Assembly: GCA_001464545.1 (NCBI GenBank)
Contig: LNFC01000022.1
Coordinates: forward strand, 372,001 to 436,000
Source of the DNA: Acidobacteria bacterium Ga0077551
GTDB taxonomy: Bacteria; Pseudomonadota; Alphaproteobacteria; Caulobacterales; Hyphomonadaceae
Length of the DNA: 64,000 bases
Direction: 5' to 3'
Shown here: piece after piece, positions 46,730 to 56,581 of the stretch
Layout: every line of letters begins with the position of its first letter
Numbering within the stretch: position 1 is the stretch's first letter
Program-made: the position numbers and the translations under genes
Notes under the pieces: generated by a model
Told to the model about the DNA's origin: nothing
Databases searched by the model: none
The model's input: the letters and a program-made list of their open reading frames with translations, nothing else

Positions 46730-48082
46730 ATGAACTCCGACTGGATCCCCTTCGCCGCGCGCGCCGTGCCCCGCTACACCAGCTATCCGACCGCGGCGGA
46801 CTTCACCGGCGCCGTCAGCGAGAGCGACGCAGGCGCCTGGGCCGCGAGCGTTGCGCCGGGCAAACCCCTCTCCGTTTACCTTCACATCCCCTTCTGCGAG
46901 ACGCTTTGCTGGTATTGCGGGTGCGCCACCAGTGTGCCGAACGGCTACCGCCGCGTCGGCGAGTACGCCGCGCGCCTGAAGGCGGAGATCGATGTCTGGG
47001 CCCGCGCGCTCGGACCGCATGGCGGCATCGGCCACCTCCATTTCGGGGGCGGCTCGCCCAACGCGCTGCAGGCGGACGATTTTGCCGCACTCATCGAGGC
47101 GCTCCGAGGCAGTATCGGCATCCGCCCCGGCGCCGAAATCGCCGTAGAGCTTGATCCGCGCACGATGCATGACGGTCAGGTGGAGGCCTTCGCCGCGGCC
47201 GGCGTGACGCGGGCGAGCCTTGGCGTGCAGACGCTGGCGCCGGCGGTGCAGACAGCGGTCAACCGGATCCAACCGCCGGACATGGTGGCGGGCCTTGTCG
47301 CTTCCCTGAAAGCGGCAGGCGTCGCCGCGATCAACATGGACCTGATGTACGGCCTGCCGCACCAGACCACCGAAGATGTCGTCGCCGCCGCGCAATTCGC
47401 AGCGGAGCAGGGCGCAGCGCGCATCTCCGTCTTCGGCTACGCGCACCTGCCCTGGTTCGCGAAACACCAGAAGGCGATCGACGAGGCCGCGCTGCCGGAT
47501 CTGATCGAGCGGCTGGAGCAGGCAGGCGCGGCGGCGGACGCCCTCGTTGCCGCAGGCTACCTCCCCATCGGTCTTGACCACTACGCGCGCGCAGATGACG
47601 CGCTGGCTGTTGCCTACCGGGAAGGGCGCCTGCGCCGGAACTTCCAGGGGTATACTGACGATCCGTGCGAAACGCTGATCGGCATGGGCGCGACCTCCAT
47701 CTCGCAATTCCGCGAAGGCTTCGTGCAGAACCTGAAAGACCGAAAGGCATGGAGCGAGGCAGTTGCCGCCGGTCGCCTGCCGGTGGAGCGCGGCATCGCC
47801 TTTACACCGGACGACCGGCTGCGCGCCCGCGCCATCGAACGCCTGATGTGTGACCTCGCCGTGGATGCGACAGAGGTGTGCCGCGAGATGGACGCGCCGG
47901 AGAGCAGCCTTGACGATGCGCTGGACCGCGCGCGGGCTTTGCAGTCCGCGGGCCTCTGCACCGTGAGCGAAACGCGCATCGATGTGCCGGACGCCGCGCG
48001 CCTGTTCCTACGCACCGTCGCCCAGTGCTTCGACGCGCGCACACCTGCTGCGCCGCAACAGCGGCATGCGAAAGCAGTCTAG
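46730..48082 (+). CDS. hemN: Oxygen-independent coproporphyrinogen III oxidase
   Basis: A 450-residue radical SAM enzyme converting coproporphyrinogen III to protoporphyrinogen IX without oxygen. The cluster motif is CETLCWYCGC, with Cys56, Cys60, Cys63 and Cys65 as in HemN (CxxxCxxCxC). Other HemN marks are VPRYTSYPTAADF at the start, the segment HLHFGGGSPN and INMDLMYGLPHQT. I chose the ATG at 46730 because AAGG lies four bases upstream. I saw no FNR-type site upstream. The gene points away from the helicase. Confidence 0.94.
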   Translation: MNSDWIPFAARAVPRYTSYPTAADFTGAVSESDAGAWAASVAPGKPLSVYLHIPFCETLCWYCGCATSVPNGYRRVGEYAARLKAEIDVWARALGPHGGIGHLHFGGGSPNALQADDFAALIEALRGSIGIRPGAEIAVELDPRTMHDGQVEAFAAAGVTRASLGVQTLAPAVQTAVNRIQPPDMVAGLVASLKAAGVAAINMDLMYGLPHQTTEDVVAAAQFAAEQGAARISVFGYAHLPWFAKHQKAIDEAALPDLIERLEQAGAAADALVAAGYLPIGLDHYARADDALAVAYREGRLRRNFQGYTDDPCETLIGMGATSISQFREGFVQNLKDRKAWSEAVAAGRLPVERGIAFTPDDRLRARAIERLMCDLAVDATEVCREMDAPESSLDDALDRARALQSAGLCTVSETRIDVPDAARLFLRTVAQCFDARTPAAPQQRHAKAV

Positions 48083-48918
48083 GCTTTCAGCACTTTCGCA
48101 TGGTGGGCGATGTGTTCGTCCATGAACGTCGCGATGAAATAATAGTCGTGGCCATAGCCTTCGCGCATCCGGTAATCGAGGCGCTGGCCTTCCTTTTCGC
48201 ACGCGTCGATGAAGATCTGCGGTTTCAGCTGCGGCTCCAGAAACTGGTCGGCGGTCCCGGTGTCTACGAGGATCAGCGCTTTCGACGCGCCCTCCTTCAC
48301 CAGTTCGGTCGCGTCATACTGCTCCCAGTCAATCGAGGGCGGGCCGAGATAGGCCGTGAACGCTTTCTCGCCCCAGGGCACGCGGGCCGGCGACGTGATC
48401 GGCGAGAAAGCCGAGCAGGATTTGTAAGTCTCCGGATGTTTGAGGTGCAGCGTGATCGCCCCGTGCCCGCCCATCGAATGGCCGAAGATGCCCTGCCGCG
48501 CCATGTCGGCCGGGAAGTTCGCGGCGATCAGGCCGGGCAGTTCATCGGTGATGTACTGGTCCATCTTGTAGTGCTTGTCCCACGGCGCCTGCGTGGCAGT
48601 GAGGTAGAATCCCGCGCCCTGGCCGAGGTCATAGGCATCATCATTCGGCACGCCCGGCCCTCGCGGGCTGGTGTCGGGCGCGATGATTATCACCCCATGC
48701 CGCGCCGCATGTTCCTGCACGCCGGATTTCTCCATCATGTTCGCCCAGGTGCAGGTCAACCCCGACAGGTACCACAGAACCGGCACCGGCCCGTGCGCCG
48801 CCTGCGGCGGCGTATAGACCGCAAAGCGCATCGTGCAGCCGAGGAGCGCGCTTTCATGGTCGTGCACGGACAATGTGCCGCCGAAGGATTTCCAGGAGGA
48901 GACAGGCGTCAGGGTCAT
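48079..48918 (-). CDS. fghA: S-formylglutathione hydrolase
   Basis: A 279-residue esterase-D-type serine hydrolase that splits S-formylglutathione to formate and glutathione, the last step of glutathione-dependent formaldehyde removal. The nucleophile is Ser148 in GHSMGG; the catalytic Asp and His lie in VDTGTADQF and GYGHDYYF. The segment LSGLTCTWANMMEKSG is typical of the family. The start at 48918 matches the family; it ends four bases from hemN's end on the opposite strand. The dehydrogenase for the first step lies 1.2 kb away. Confidence 0.95.
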   Translation of the reverse strand: MTLTPVSSWKSFGGTLSVHDHESALLGCTMRFAVYTPPQAAHGPVPVLWYLSGLTCTWANMMEKSGVQEHAARHGVIIIAPDTSPRGPGVPNDDAYDLGQGAGFYLTATQAPWDKHYKMDQYITDELPGLIAANFPADMARQGIFGHSMGGHGAITLHLKHPETYKSCSAFSPITSPARVPWGEKAFTAYLGPPSIDWEQYDATELVKEGASKALILVDTGTADQFLEPQLKPQIFIDACEKEGQRLDYRMREGYGHDYYFIATFMDEHIAHHAKVLKA

Positions 48919-48922
48919 CAAA

Positions 48923-49234
48923 CTAGTCCTTTGAACTTGGGGTAGGGCGCGGCCTCGGAAACACCACGGCGAAGCCATCCTCGGCATAGCCTTCATCGGG
49001 CTCATTGTGCGGCGTGCCCGCCTCGATATAGTAGGCGAGGCCCGGCCAGTGCGCCTCGACTTCGGCTTTCATCTCCGCCGTCAGCCCGCGTTCCATGTGC
49101 GCCACCTGCGCTTTCGACCATTGCGCCAGCGAGACGACCCGGTTGCCACCTTCCACCGCCCGCACGATCACCCAGCGGATGGCGAGCGAGCCCACGGGGG
49201 AAAGATCCACCGGCGCCTCGCCGCGCCAGCTCAT
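48923..49234 (-). CDS. Small soluble protein of unknown function
   Basis: A 103-residue protein with no signal or membrane segment. It contains IRWVIVRAVEGGNRVVSLAQ and an acidic C-terminal half. I recognise no family. Its ATG overlaps the ridA stop in an ATGA, so it is probably translated with ridA, and fghA begins just after it. This places it inside the formaldehyde-module transcript. Confidence 0.65.
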   Translation of the reverse strand: MSWRGEAPVDLSPVGSLAIRWVIVRAVEGGNRVVSLAQWSKAQVAHMERGLTAEMKAEVEAHWPGLAYYIEAGTPHNEPDEGYAEDGFAVVFPRPRPTPSSKD

Positions 49235-49707
49235 CCGGGCAATGCCGCAATGCACTCGATCTCCAGCCCTGCGCCGAAGGCGAGACCGCTGACGCCCACG
49301 GTCGAGCGCGCCGGTTTCGGGTCCGGCACCGCGGCGGCATAGGCGGCGTTCATCTCGGCATAGTCTCCCATGTCGCCGAGAAAGACAGTGCATTTCACGA
49401 GGTCTGAAAGGTCCGCGTCATAGGTCGCCAACGTGCGCTCATAGTTGCGGAAAATCTGCGTGGTCTCCGCGCCCGTGCCGCCCGGGACGAGTTCGTTCGT
49501 GGCCGGATCAATGCCCAGCTCGCCGGACAGGTAGAGCGTATGCCCCACGCGCACGGCGCGCGAGAAGGGCAGGGTCTGCCCGCCGATCGGCTGGCCGGTA
49601 TTGTGCGAGACATCCGGCGTTAGAACGGCCTCGTCGACATCGACCGAGACACAGGCAGGGAGCAGGAAGGCGGCGGCAAGCGCCAAAAAAATGCAAATGC
49701 GTGTCAT
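49231..49707 (-). CDS. Lipoprotein RidA (YjgF/YER057c) family protein
   Basis: A 158-residue RidA-family protein with a signal peptide and lipobox LLPAC (Cys19), an unusual address for a family that is normally cytosolic. The RidA core is intact: FSRAVRVGHTLYLSGELGID, then PARSTVGVSGLAFGAGLEIE, with the catalytic-type Arg and Glu of RidA conserved. RidA proteins hydrolyse reactive enamines/imines. GGGAGGGC precedes the ATG. It lies between the VOC gene and a coupled small gene. Confidence 0.85.
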   Translation of the reverse strand: MTRICIFLALAAAFLLPACVSVDVDEAVLTPDVSHNTGQPIGGQTLPFSRAVRVGHTLYLSGELGIDPATNELVPGGTGAETTQIFRNYERTLATYDADLSDLVKCTVFLGDMGDYAEMNAAYAAAVPDPKPARSTVGVSGLAFGAGLEIECIAALPG

Positions 49708-49726
49708 GCCGCAGCCCTCCCTCAAC

Positions 49727-50104
49727 TCACTTGCGGTGCAGCGCGCAGAGCTTGTTGCCATCCGGGTCGCGCAGGTAGGCGAGGTAGAGCGCGCCCGCGC
49801 CTTCGCCGCGCCAGCCCGGCGGGTCTTCGATGGCCTTGCCGCCGGCGGCGACGCCGGCCGCATGCCAGGCATCCGCCTGCTGGGTGGAGGCCATGGCGAG
49901 ACCGATAGTCATGCCATTGCCGCTGGTGGCGGGCGCGCCGTCAATCGGCGGGGTGACGAGGAAGATGCCGCCATTGTGCATGTAGATCAGGCGGCCCTTC
50001 GGGTCAGTGATGCCGGGCTTTCCGCCCACGGACGAAAACAGGGCGTCGTAGAACGCCTTCGATTTTGCGATGTCGTTCGAGCCGACCATCATGTGACTGT
50101 ACAT
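49727..50104 (-). CDS. VOC-family protein (glyoxalase-like)
   Basis: A 125-residue single-domain VOC protein. It opens MYSHMMVGSNDIAKSKAFYD, has a central ThrProPro strand (IFLVTPPIDG) and a C-terminal YLRDPDGNKLCALH with the usual Asp-Pro-Asp-Gly-Asn. AAAGGAGGAACTG precedes the ATG. Such proteins next to adhC/fghA are often called glyoxalase or lactoylglutathione-lyase related, but the reaction is unproven. It starts 28 bp downstream of adhC. Confidence 0.85.
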   Translation of the reverse strand: MYSHMMVGSNDIAKSKAFYDALFSSVGGKPGITDPKGRLIYMHNGGIFLVTPPIDGAPATSGNGMTIGLAMASTQQADAWHAAGVAAGGKAIEDPPGWRGEGAGALYLAYLRDPDGNKLCALHRK

Positions 50105-50132
50105 TTTCAGTTCCTCCTTTTGAGTTCAGTTA

Positions 50133-51266
<1,134 letters not shown>

Positions 51267-51396
51267 CTAAAGCGATGCGCCGCCAGAATCCACCTCAGGC
51301 CGCGCGGATCGCTTCAAGTTTGATCGTTTCGTCCGGATCATGTGGCGTCGAGGGCGCGTCCGCAGGCAGGCGCGCCACACCGGTAGATTCCCCGAC

Positions 51397-51425
51397 TTGA
51401 CGAAAGTTCGACGTCAAACTAAAAG
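51397..51425 (+). promoter_or_regulatory. Promoter with inverted-repeat operator before the Tat nitroreductase-MarR genes
   Basis: TTGACG at 51397-51402, a 17-bp spacer and TAAAAG at 51420-51425 form a plausible promoter. The -35 is one arm of an inverted repeat TTGACG-N9-CGTCAA (51397-51417). Just downstream, GTTCGACGTCAAACTAAAAG (51406-51425) and GTTGGAAGTCAAACTAAAGG (51426-51445) are tandem near-repeats. A MarR repressor bound here would block transcription; the binding is inferred. Confidence 0.5.
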
Positions 51426-51453
51426 GTTGGAAGTCAAACTAAAGGAGGCGGTG

Positions 51454-52599
51454 ATGACAACCCGGCGCGGTATAATGAAACTGATTGGGGGAGGTGTCGT
51501 CCTCGCGGCCGCCGGTGCGGGCGGCTTCGTGGCGCTCAACCAACCCAGCCGCGCGGCCCGTGAAGCCTGGCGCGTGGCCGGGCAGGAGAGCGAATTCCGC
51601 CGTCGCTTCCTCTCCTATGCGCTGCTCGCCCCCAACCCTCACAACCGCCAGCCCTGGCTCGTCCAGCTCGAAGGCGATGACGCCCTGACGCTGTATGTCG
51701 ATCTGGAGCGCCGCCTGCCGGCGACGGACCCCGTCGATCGCCAGATCATCCTCGGCTGCGGCGCTTTCCTCGAACTCCTTCGCCTCGCCGCCGCCGAAGA
51801 AGGCTACGAGGCGAAGATCAGGGCCTTTCCGGACGGCGCGCCGGACACGACCGGGCGGCTCGATGCCCGTCCCGTCGCCCGTGTGCAGTTCGCGCCGTCC
51901 GCGGCCAAGGCCGACCCGCTGTTCGCCCATGTGCTTGCCCGCCACACCAACCGCGAAGTCTACGAGCCGCGCGATGTCGAACCTGCGAAACTCGCCGCCC
52001 TCGTCGCCGCAGGCTCGGCCTTCGGACTGGCGGCGCACACCTGCGGCAATGATCAGACGGCGGAGCAGCTACGCTCTCTGACCTGGCGCGCCCATGAACG
52101 CGAAGCCACCACGGCCTATACGATGCAGGAAAGCATCGACCTGATGCGCTTCGGCCCCGCCGAAGTCGCCCGGCACCGGGACGGCCTGTCGATGGAGGGA
52201 CCCTTTCTCGCGCTTGGCACGCTGGCCGGTGTGGTCACACCTGAAGCGCTCGCCGACCCCACCTCTGCGGCCTTCAAACAGGGCCTCGACATGTACCGCC
52301 CGCTCGCCGCCTCGGCCCGCGCGTTTGCCTGGCTTACCAATGACGGCGCCACCCGAGAAGGCCAGCTTGCCGCCGGGCGCGCCTACATGCGCCTCACGCT
52401 GGAGGCCGCCGCGCAAGGCCTTGCCGTCCACCCCTGGAGCCAGGCGCTGCAGGAATATCCGGAAATTGCGGACCTTTACGCCGAAGTGCACGCGCTCATC
52501 GGCGGTGGGCAGACCCTTCAGATGCTGGTGCGAGTCGGCTATGCCAAGCCGGTGCCCCCCGCGCCCCGGCGCGGCCTTGAAGCCCATATGCTGAGTTGA
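51454..52599 (+). CDS. Tat-exported Acg/nitroreductase-family FMN protein
   Basis: A 381-residue protein with a twin-arginine signal (TRRGIMKLIGGGVVLAAAG) followed by a nitroreductase-like fold. The segment SYALLAPNPHNRQPWLVQL is the FMN-binding block of Acg-type proteins, and DPVDRQIILGCGAFLELLRL is the second. Tat export suits a cofactor-bearing protein. AAAGGAGGCG precedes the ATG at 51454. It shares a transcript with the marR gene six bases downstream. Substrate unknown. Confidence 0.82.
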   Translation: MTTRRGIMKLIGGGVVLAAAGAGGFVALNQPSRAAREAWRVAGQESEFRRRFLSYALLAPNPHNRQPWLVQLEGDDALTLYVDLERRLPATDPVDRQIILGCGAFLELLRLAAAEEGYEAKIRAFPDGAPDTTGRLDARPVARVQFAPSAAKADPLFAHVLARHTNREVYEPRDVEPAKLAALVAAGSAFGLAAHTCGNDQTAEQLRSLTWRAHEREATTAYTMQESIDLMRFGPAEVARHRDGLSMEGPFLALGTLAGVVTPEALADPTSAAFKQGLDMYRPLAASARAFAWLTNDGATREGQLAAGRAYMRLTLEAAAQGLAVHPWSQALQEYPEIADLYAEVHALIGGGQTLQMLVRVGYAKPVPPAPRRGLEAHMLS

Positions 52600-52604
52600 T
52601 CCTA

Positions 52605-53075
52605 ATGCCCTTCAAGCCGGCCAAGACCGCGCCAGCGACCGACCCCGGCGCGCTGTATTTCCAGCTCTTCAACGAGATCGGCATCATCGCCCAGCTCTCC
52701 GGCAACCGCTTCCAGCGCGTGCTCCCTCAGGGTCTCACGGTCGCGCAGTTCAGCCTGCTCAATCATTGCGTTCGTCTCGGCGATGGCTGGACGCCGGCGC
52801 GTCTTGCTGCTGCCTTCCAGATCACCAAGGGCACGATGACCAACACGCTGCAGAAACTGGAAGCGAAGGGCTTCATCCGCATCGACCCCGATCCGGACGA
52901 TGCCCGCTCGAAACGCGTATTCCTCACACCTGCGGGAAAGCAGGCGCGCGAGGCCTCGCTTAAGGCCCTTATGCCGGAGCTTGCTCAACTGCCGGCAGGT
53001 TTTCCGCCGGACCTCGCCGCCGAAATTCTCCCGTCACTAGAACGCCTGCGGATCTGGCTCGACACGAACCGTTGA
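52605..53075 (+). CDS. MarR family transcriptional regulator
   Basis: A 156-residue winged-helix regulator. LTVAQFSLLNHCVRLGDGWT leads into the recognition helix AAFQITKGTMTNTLQKLEAK and the wing RSKRVFLTPAGKQ. MarR proteins usually repress neighbouring genes and respond to small aromatic ligands. The gene begins six bases after the Tat nitroreductase gene, in the same direction, and the repeat-bearing promoter ahead of that gene is the natural autoregulatory target. Confidence 0.9.
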   Translation: MPFKPAKTAPATDPGALYFQLFNEIGIIAQLSGNRFQRVLPQGLTVAQFSLLNHCVRLGDGWTPARLAAAFQITKGTMTNTLQKLEAKGFIRIDPDPDDARSKRVFLTPAGKQAREASLKALMPELAQLPAGFPPDLAAEILPSLERLRIWLDTNR

Positions 53076-53109
53076 ACCTTCCATTATCGCTGCGTCAGGG
53101 GTGCGATGC

Positions 53110-54225
53110 ATGAAATGGGTTCTGTGGGGTCTCGGCGGGCTCGTGTTCGCGTTCTGGGCGAGCTGGTCCTGGGCCGGGCGCGACCTCAGGCCCTTGGACG
53201 AGATTGAACGTGCCCGCGCGCCCGGCCAGTTTGCTGAAGTGCCCGGCGCCAAGATCCATTACCGCCTGACCGGGCCCGAAGGCGCGCCGCTGATCGTCAT
53301 GGTGCATGGTTTCTCCACACCGGGATTCATCTTCGACCAGAACGCCGAAGCCCTGCGCGTGGCCGGTTTCCGCATCCTGCAGTTCGATCATCTCGGCCGC
53401 GGCTGGTCTGACCGCCCCGCAAGCCGTTACGATACCGATTTCTACGACTGGGAACTCCTCGCCCTCCTCGACGCCCTGAACGTCACTGAGCCGGTCGGCT
53501 TTGTCGGCCTGTCGATGGGCGGCCCCATCGTCGCGGAATTTGCCGTACGCCATCCCGAGCGAGTGACGCGCGTGTTCCTGTTTGTCCCGGCCGGGCTCGA
53601 TGTGGCAGGCATGGAGGGGCCCCAGGCATCCCTGATCCGCACGCCGGTGATCGGCGACTGGCTCTGGCGCATGGTGGCGATGCCCTCAGTCGCGAACGAC
53701 CCCCAGTACGACGAATCCGGCCTTGCCCCTGGGGACCGGTTGCAGGGCGATGTTCGTGAACAGATGAAATACCGCGGCTATGGCCGCGCGCTGCTGTCGA
53801 CCTTCCGGCACTTCCCGATGCGCGGCCGCGAAGACACCTACGCCGCGCTTGCCGCCACCGGCATCCCGGTCGCCGCCGTCTTCGGCACCAATGATCCGAC
53901 GGTGCTGATCGCCAGCGCGGAGCAGATGAGCGGCGTGATGCCCGAGGCGAATGTACACATCCTCGAAGGCGCTGATCACGGCCTCAACTACAAGCGGCAC
54001 AGGGACGTGAACCCGATCCTCACCGGCTGGTTTGAACAGGAAGCGGCCTGGTTCGAAGGCAAGCCCGAGCCTGAAATCCAGTCGGTTTTCGATACCGGCG
54101 AGGAAGAGATCATCGACCCCGCGCTGCTTGAGTCTATGCCTCAACAACCGCCGAACATGATTCCACACGAACCCTCTGGGCCTGCGTGCCGAATGTCTCG
54201 AATAGGTACGCGTCGGTGCCCGTAA
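53110..54225 (+). CDS. Alpha/beta hydrolase
   Basis: A 371-residue alpha/beta hydrolase with an N-terminal hydrophobic segment (WVLWGLGGLVFAFWASWSWA) that may anchor it. The oxyanion loop is VMVHGFSTPG, the nucleophile elbow GLSMGG, and the acid and histidine lie in VFGTNDPTV and GADHGLNYK. The start at 53110 lies nine bases after AGGGG. The last about 30 residues overlap the 3' end of recF on the other strand by 92 bp, and they look unlike a folded hydrolase tail. Substrate unknown. Confidence 0.82.
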   Translation: MKWVLWGLGGLVFAFWASWSWAGRDLRPLDEIERARAPGQFAEVPGAKIHYRLTGPEGAPLIVMVHGFSTPGFIFDQNAEALRVAGFRILQFDHLGRGWSDRPASRYDTDFYDWELLALLDALNVTEPVGFVGLSMGGPIVAEFAVRHPERVTRVFLFVPAGLDVAGMEGPQASLIRTPVIGDWLWRMVAMPSVANDPQYDESGLAPGDRLQGDVREQMKYRGYGRALLSTFRHFPMRGREDTYAALAATGIPVAAVFGTNDPTVLIASAEQMSGVMPEANVHILEGADHGLNYKRHRDVNPILTGWFEQEAAWFEGKPEPEIQSVFDTGEEEIIDPALLESMPQQPPNMIPHEPSGPACRMSRIGTRRCP

Positions 54226-55246
54226 GCCAGGCCTGACCGTTAAGCGCGGCCAATTCCCCGAACAGGGCGGTGCGCCTGTCCGGGTCCAGATGCGCCGCCG
54301 CCTCGTCGAGCAGCAGCAGGGGGGCAGGGCCCTCTCCGTTCACGGACAATGCGCCGGCAGACGCGAGCACCAGCCCGATCAGCAGTGCCTTCTGCTGTCC
54401 GGTCGAGGCCTCGCCCGCCGGCGCACCGGAGGGCCGATGGATCACGCCAAGGTCGGAGCGGTGCGGCCCGCTCAGCGTGCGCCCCGCGCCGATGTCGCGC
54501 CGCCGCCCGTTTCTGTAGGCATCGACCAGAAGATCGAAGATCGCGCGGAAATCCTCGCCCTGCAGCGCTGCCGCTTCCGCCTCGCCCTCCAGCGACAGGT
54601 CCGCCTTCGGAAAATGCCCCTCGGGCCGCGCATCGATCGCCGCCTGCAACTCCGCCAGCACAAGTGCGCGGTTCACCGCGATCTCGGTGCCCGCCTCCGC
54701 GAGGCGCGCCTCTATCGCATCCGCCCAGGCCGGGTCCACATGCCCGCGCTCCAGCAGCGCGTTGCGCTCGGCCAATGCCTTCTCGTAGCGCGTCGAGGCG
54801 CCGCCATGCGAGGGCTGATGCGCCATCACCAGCCGGTCAAAGAACCGCCGCCGCTCCGAAGCGCCGCCCCGGAACACGCCGTCCATCGTCGGCGTCAGCC
54901 AGATCAGCCGCATACGTTCCGCTAGGTCGCCCGGACTCGCTGGCGCGCCGTCGATGCGAACCGACCGTTTGGCGGGCCCCGCGCCTTCCAGCGCAATGCC
55001 GATCTTCTGCTCGCCGTCCAGCACGCCCGAAATCGTCCAGCCGCCTGCTGCGCCATGCCGCGTCATCTCCGCCAGCTGCGCCGCCCGCAAGCCGCGCCCC
55101 GGCCCGAACTGGCTGATCGCTTCCAGCAGGTTGGTCTTGCCCGCGCCATTGGAGCCATAGAGGCACACCGGCCGCCCATCGAGCACCAGCGTGAGTCTCT
55201 CGTAGTTCCGGAAATCGGTAAGGGTGAGACGGGTAAGGGCGGTCAT
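54134..55246 (-). CDS. recF: DNA replication and repair protein RecF
   Basis: A 370-residue SMC-like ATPase that loads RecA at gapped DNA. Walker A is GSNGAGKT (residues 31-38), the signature region is GEASTGQQKALLIGLVLA, and Walker B is LLLLDEAAAHLD. It follows dnaN by 28 bp on the same strand. Its 3' end overlaps the convergent alpha/beta hydrolase gene. Confidence 0.95.
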   Translation of the reverse strand: MTALTRLTLTDFRNYERLTLVLDGRPVCLYGSNGAGKTNLLEAISQFGPGRGLRAAQLAEMTRHGAAGGWTISGVLDGEQKIGIALEGAGPAKRSVRIDGAPASPGDLAERMRLIWLTPTMDGVFRGGASERRRFFDRLVMAHQPSHGGASTRYEKALAERNALLERGHVDPAWADAIEARLAEAGTEIAVNRALVLAELQAAIDARPEGHFPKADLSLEGEAEAAALQGEDFRAIFDLLVDAYRNGRRRDIGAGRTLSGPHRSDLGVIHRPSGAPAGEASTGQQKALLIGLVLASAGALSVNGEGPAPLLLLDEAAAHLDPDRRTALFGELAALNGQAWLTGTDAYLFETFGTQAQRVRVESCSAVVEA

Positions 55247-55274
55247 TGTTCGAAGGGCCCGCCGGCCCGCCTGT

Positions 55275-56396
55275 CTAAACGCGGAGCGGCATCAGCACAT
55301 AGCGCGCCGACTCGTCCGACGGGTCGAGCACCAGCGCCGGGGATGCCGGATCATTGAACATGAACTCGGCCTCGTCGGATTCGATCTGTCCGGCGATGTC
55401 GAGCAGGTACTTGGCGTTGAAGCCGATCTCCATCGCGTCGGAGGAATACTCCGCCTCGATTTCCTCGTTCCCCGCGCCGGTCTCGGCATGGTTCACCGCC
55501 AGCGTCAGCCGGCCCTCGCTGAGGCTCATCTTCACCGAGCGCGAGCGCTCCGCCGAGACGGTCGAGACGCGGTCCACGGCGGCTTCGAACGCCTTGTTGT
55601 CGACGGTCAACTTCTTGTCATTGCCCTTTGGAATGACGCGCGCATAGTCCGGGAACGAACCATCGATCAGCTTGGAGGTCAGCACGGCGCGGCCCGCGCG
55701 CACGACGATCTTGGTGTCGGAGACTTCTACCGCCACCTCATCCGTGCGCCCGTCGATCAGGCGGCGGATCTCGTTGACGGTCTTGCGAGGCACGATCACG
55801 CCGGTCAGCTTTTCACTGCCCTTCGGCGCCTTTAGTTCGGCCAGTGCCAGGCGGTGGCCATCGGTGGCGACCGAGCGCAGCACCGGCTTGCCGGCATCAT
55901 TCTTGGCAGCGTGTAGATAGATGCCGTTGAGATAATAGCGTGTCTCTTCGGTCGAGATCGCAAAGCGCGTCTTGTCGATCAGCCGCGCCAGGTCTGCGGC
56001 GGCCAGGCTGAACTGCACGCTGCCTTCATCGGAGGCCATGGTCTGGAAATCGGACGCGGGCAGGGTGGGCAATTCGAATTGCGAGCGGCCGGCCGTGATC
56101 GACAGGCGCTGGGTTTCCGGATTGAGTTCGAGCAGAACTTCGGCGCCCGAAGGCAGCTTGCGCACCACGTCGAACAGCGTGCCGGCCGGCGCGGTTACCG
56201 CGCCCTCCTTCGACACTTTCGCATCGGCCGAGTCGACGGCTTCGATATCGAGGTCGGTGGCGGTCAGGCGCAGCTCGCCCTTCTTCGCCTGCAACAGGAC
56301 GTTCGACAGGATGGGGATCGTCGTGCGGCGTTCGACAATGTTCTGCACATGGCTGAGCGCATCGAGCAGGGCACCACGTTCAATCGTCAGCTTCAT
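55275..56396 (-). CDS. dnaN: DNA polymerase III sliding clamp (beta subunit)
   Basis: A 373-residue sliding clamp made of three similar domains. Typical segments are VQNIVERRTTIPILSNVLLQ near the N terminus, AISTEETRYYLNGIYLH in the middle and MPLRV at the C terminus. It holds the replicative polymerase on DNA and also binds repair partners. It lies 185 bp downstream of dnaA. A TTAACCAA word lies at 56527-56534 in that gap. Confidence 0.97.
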   Translation of the reverse strand: MKLTIERGALLDALSHVQNIVERRTTIPILSNVLLQAKKGELRLTATDLDIEAVDSADAKVSKEGAVTAPAGTLFDVVRKLPSGAEVLLELNPETQRLSITAGRSQFELPTLPASDFQTMASDEGSVQFSLAAADLARLIDKTRFAISTEETRYYLNGIYLHAAKNDAGKPVLRSVATDGHRLALAELKAPKGSEKLTGVIVPRKTVNEIRRLIDGRTDEVAVEVSDTKIVVRAGRAVLTSKLIDGSFPDYARVIPKGNDKKLTVDNKAFEAAVDRVSTVSAERSRSVKMSLSEGRLTLAVNHAETGAGNEEIEAEYSSDAMEIGFNAKYLLDIAGQIESDEAEFMFNDPASPALVLDPSDESARYVLMPLRV

Positions 56397-56581
56397 CTTC
56401 GGGTCCGTCCATCACGGGCGCTGCCAGGCAGCGTCCCCCAATCCTCTAGTTTCTGTGTCCGCGAATGCCTGATCCCCGGTTGGCAGGGAATCAGCCCGCC
56501 CCTGTCCGGAAGCGGGCTGGAGACCCTTAACCAAGTTCCGCAAAAAGCCAAGCGGCGACGCAGGCCGCCCGGGGTCTTGAC

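Noticed and set aside
56492..56519. GC-rich hairpin CAGCCCGC/GCGGGCTG downstream of dnaA as a terminator
   Set aside because: No T-tract follows on either strand.
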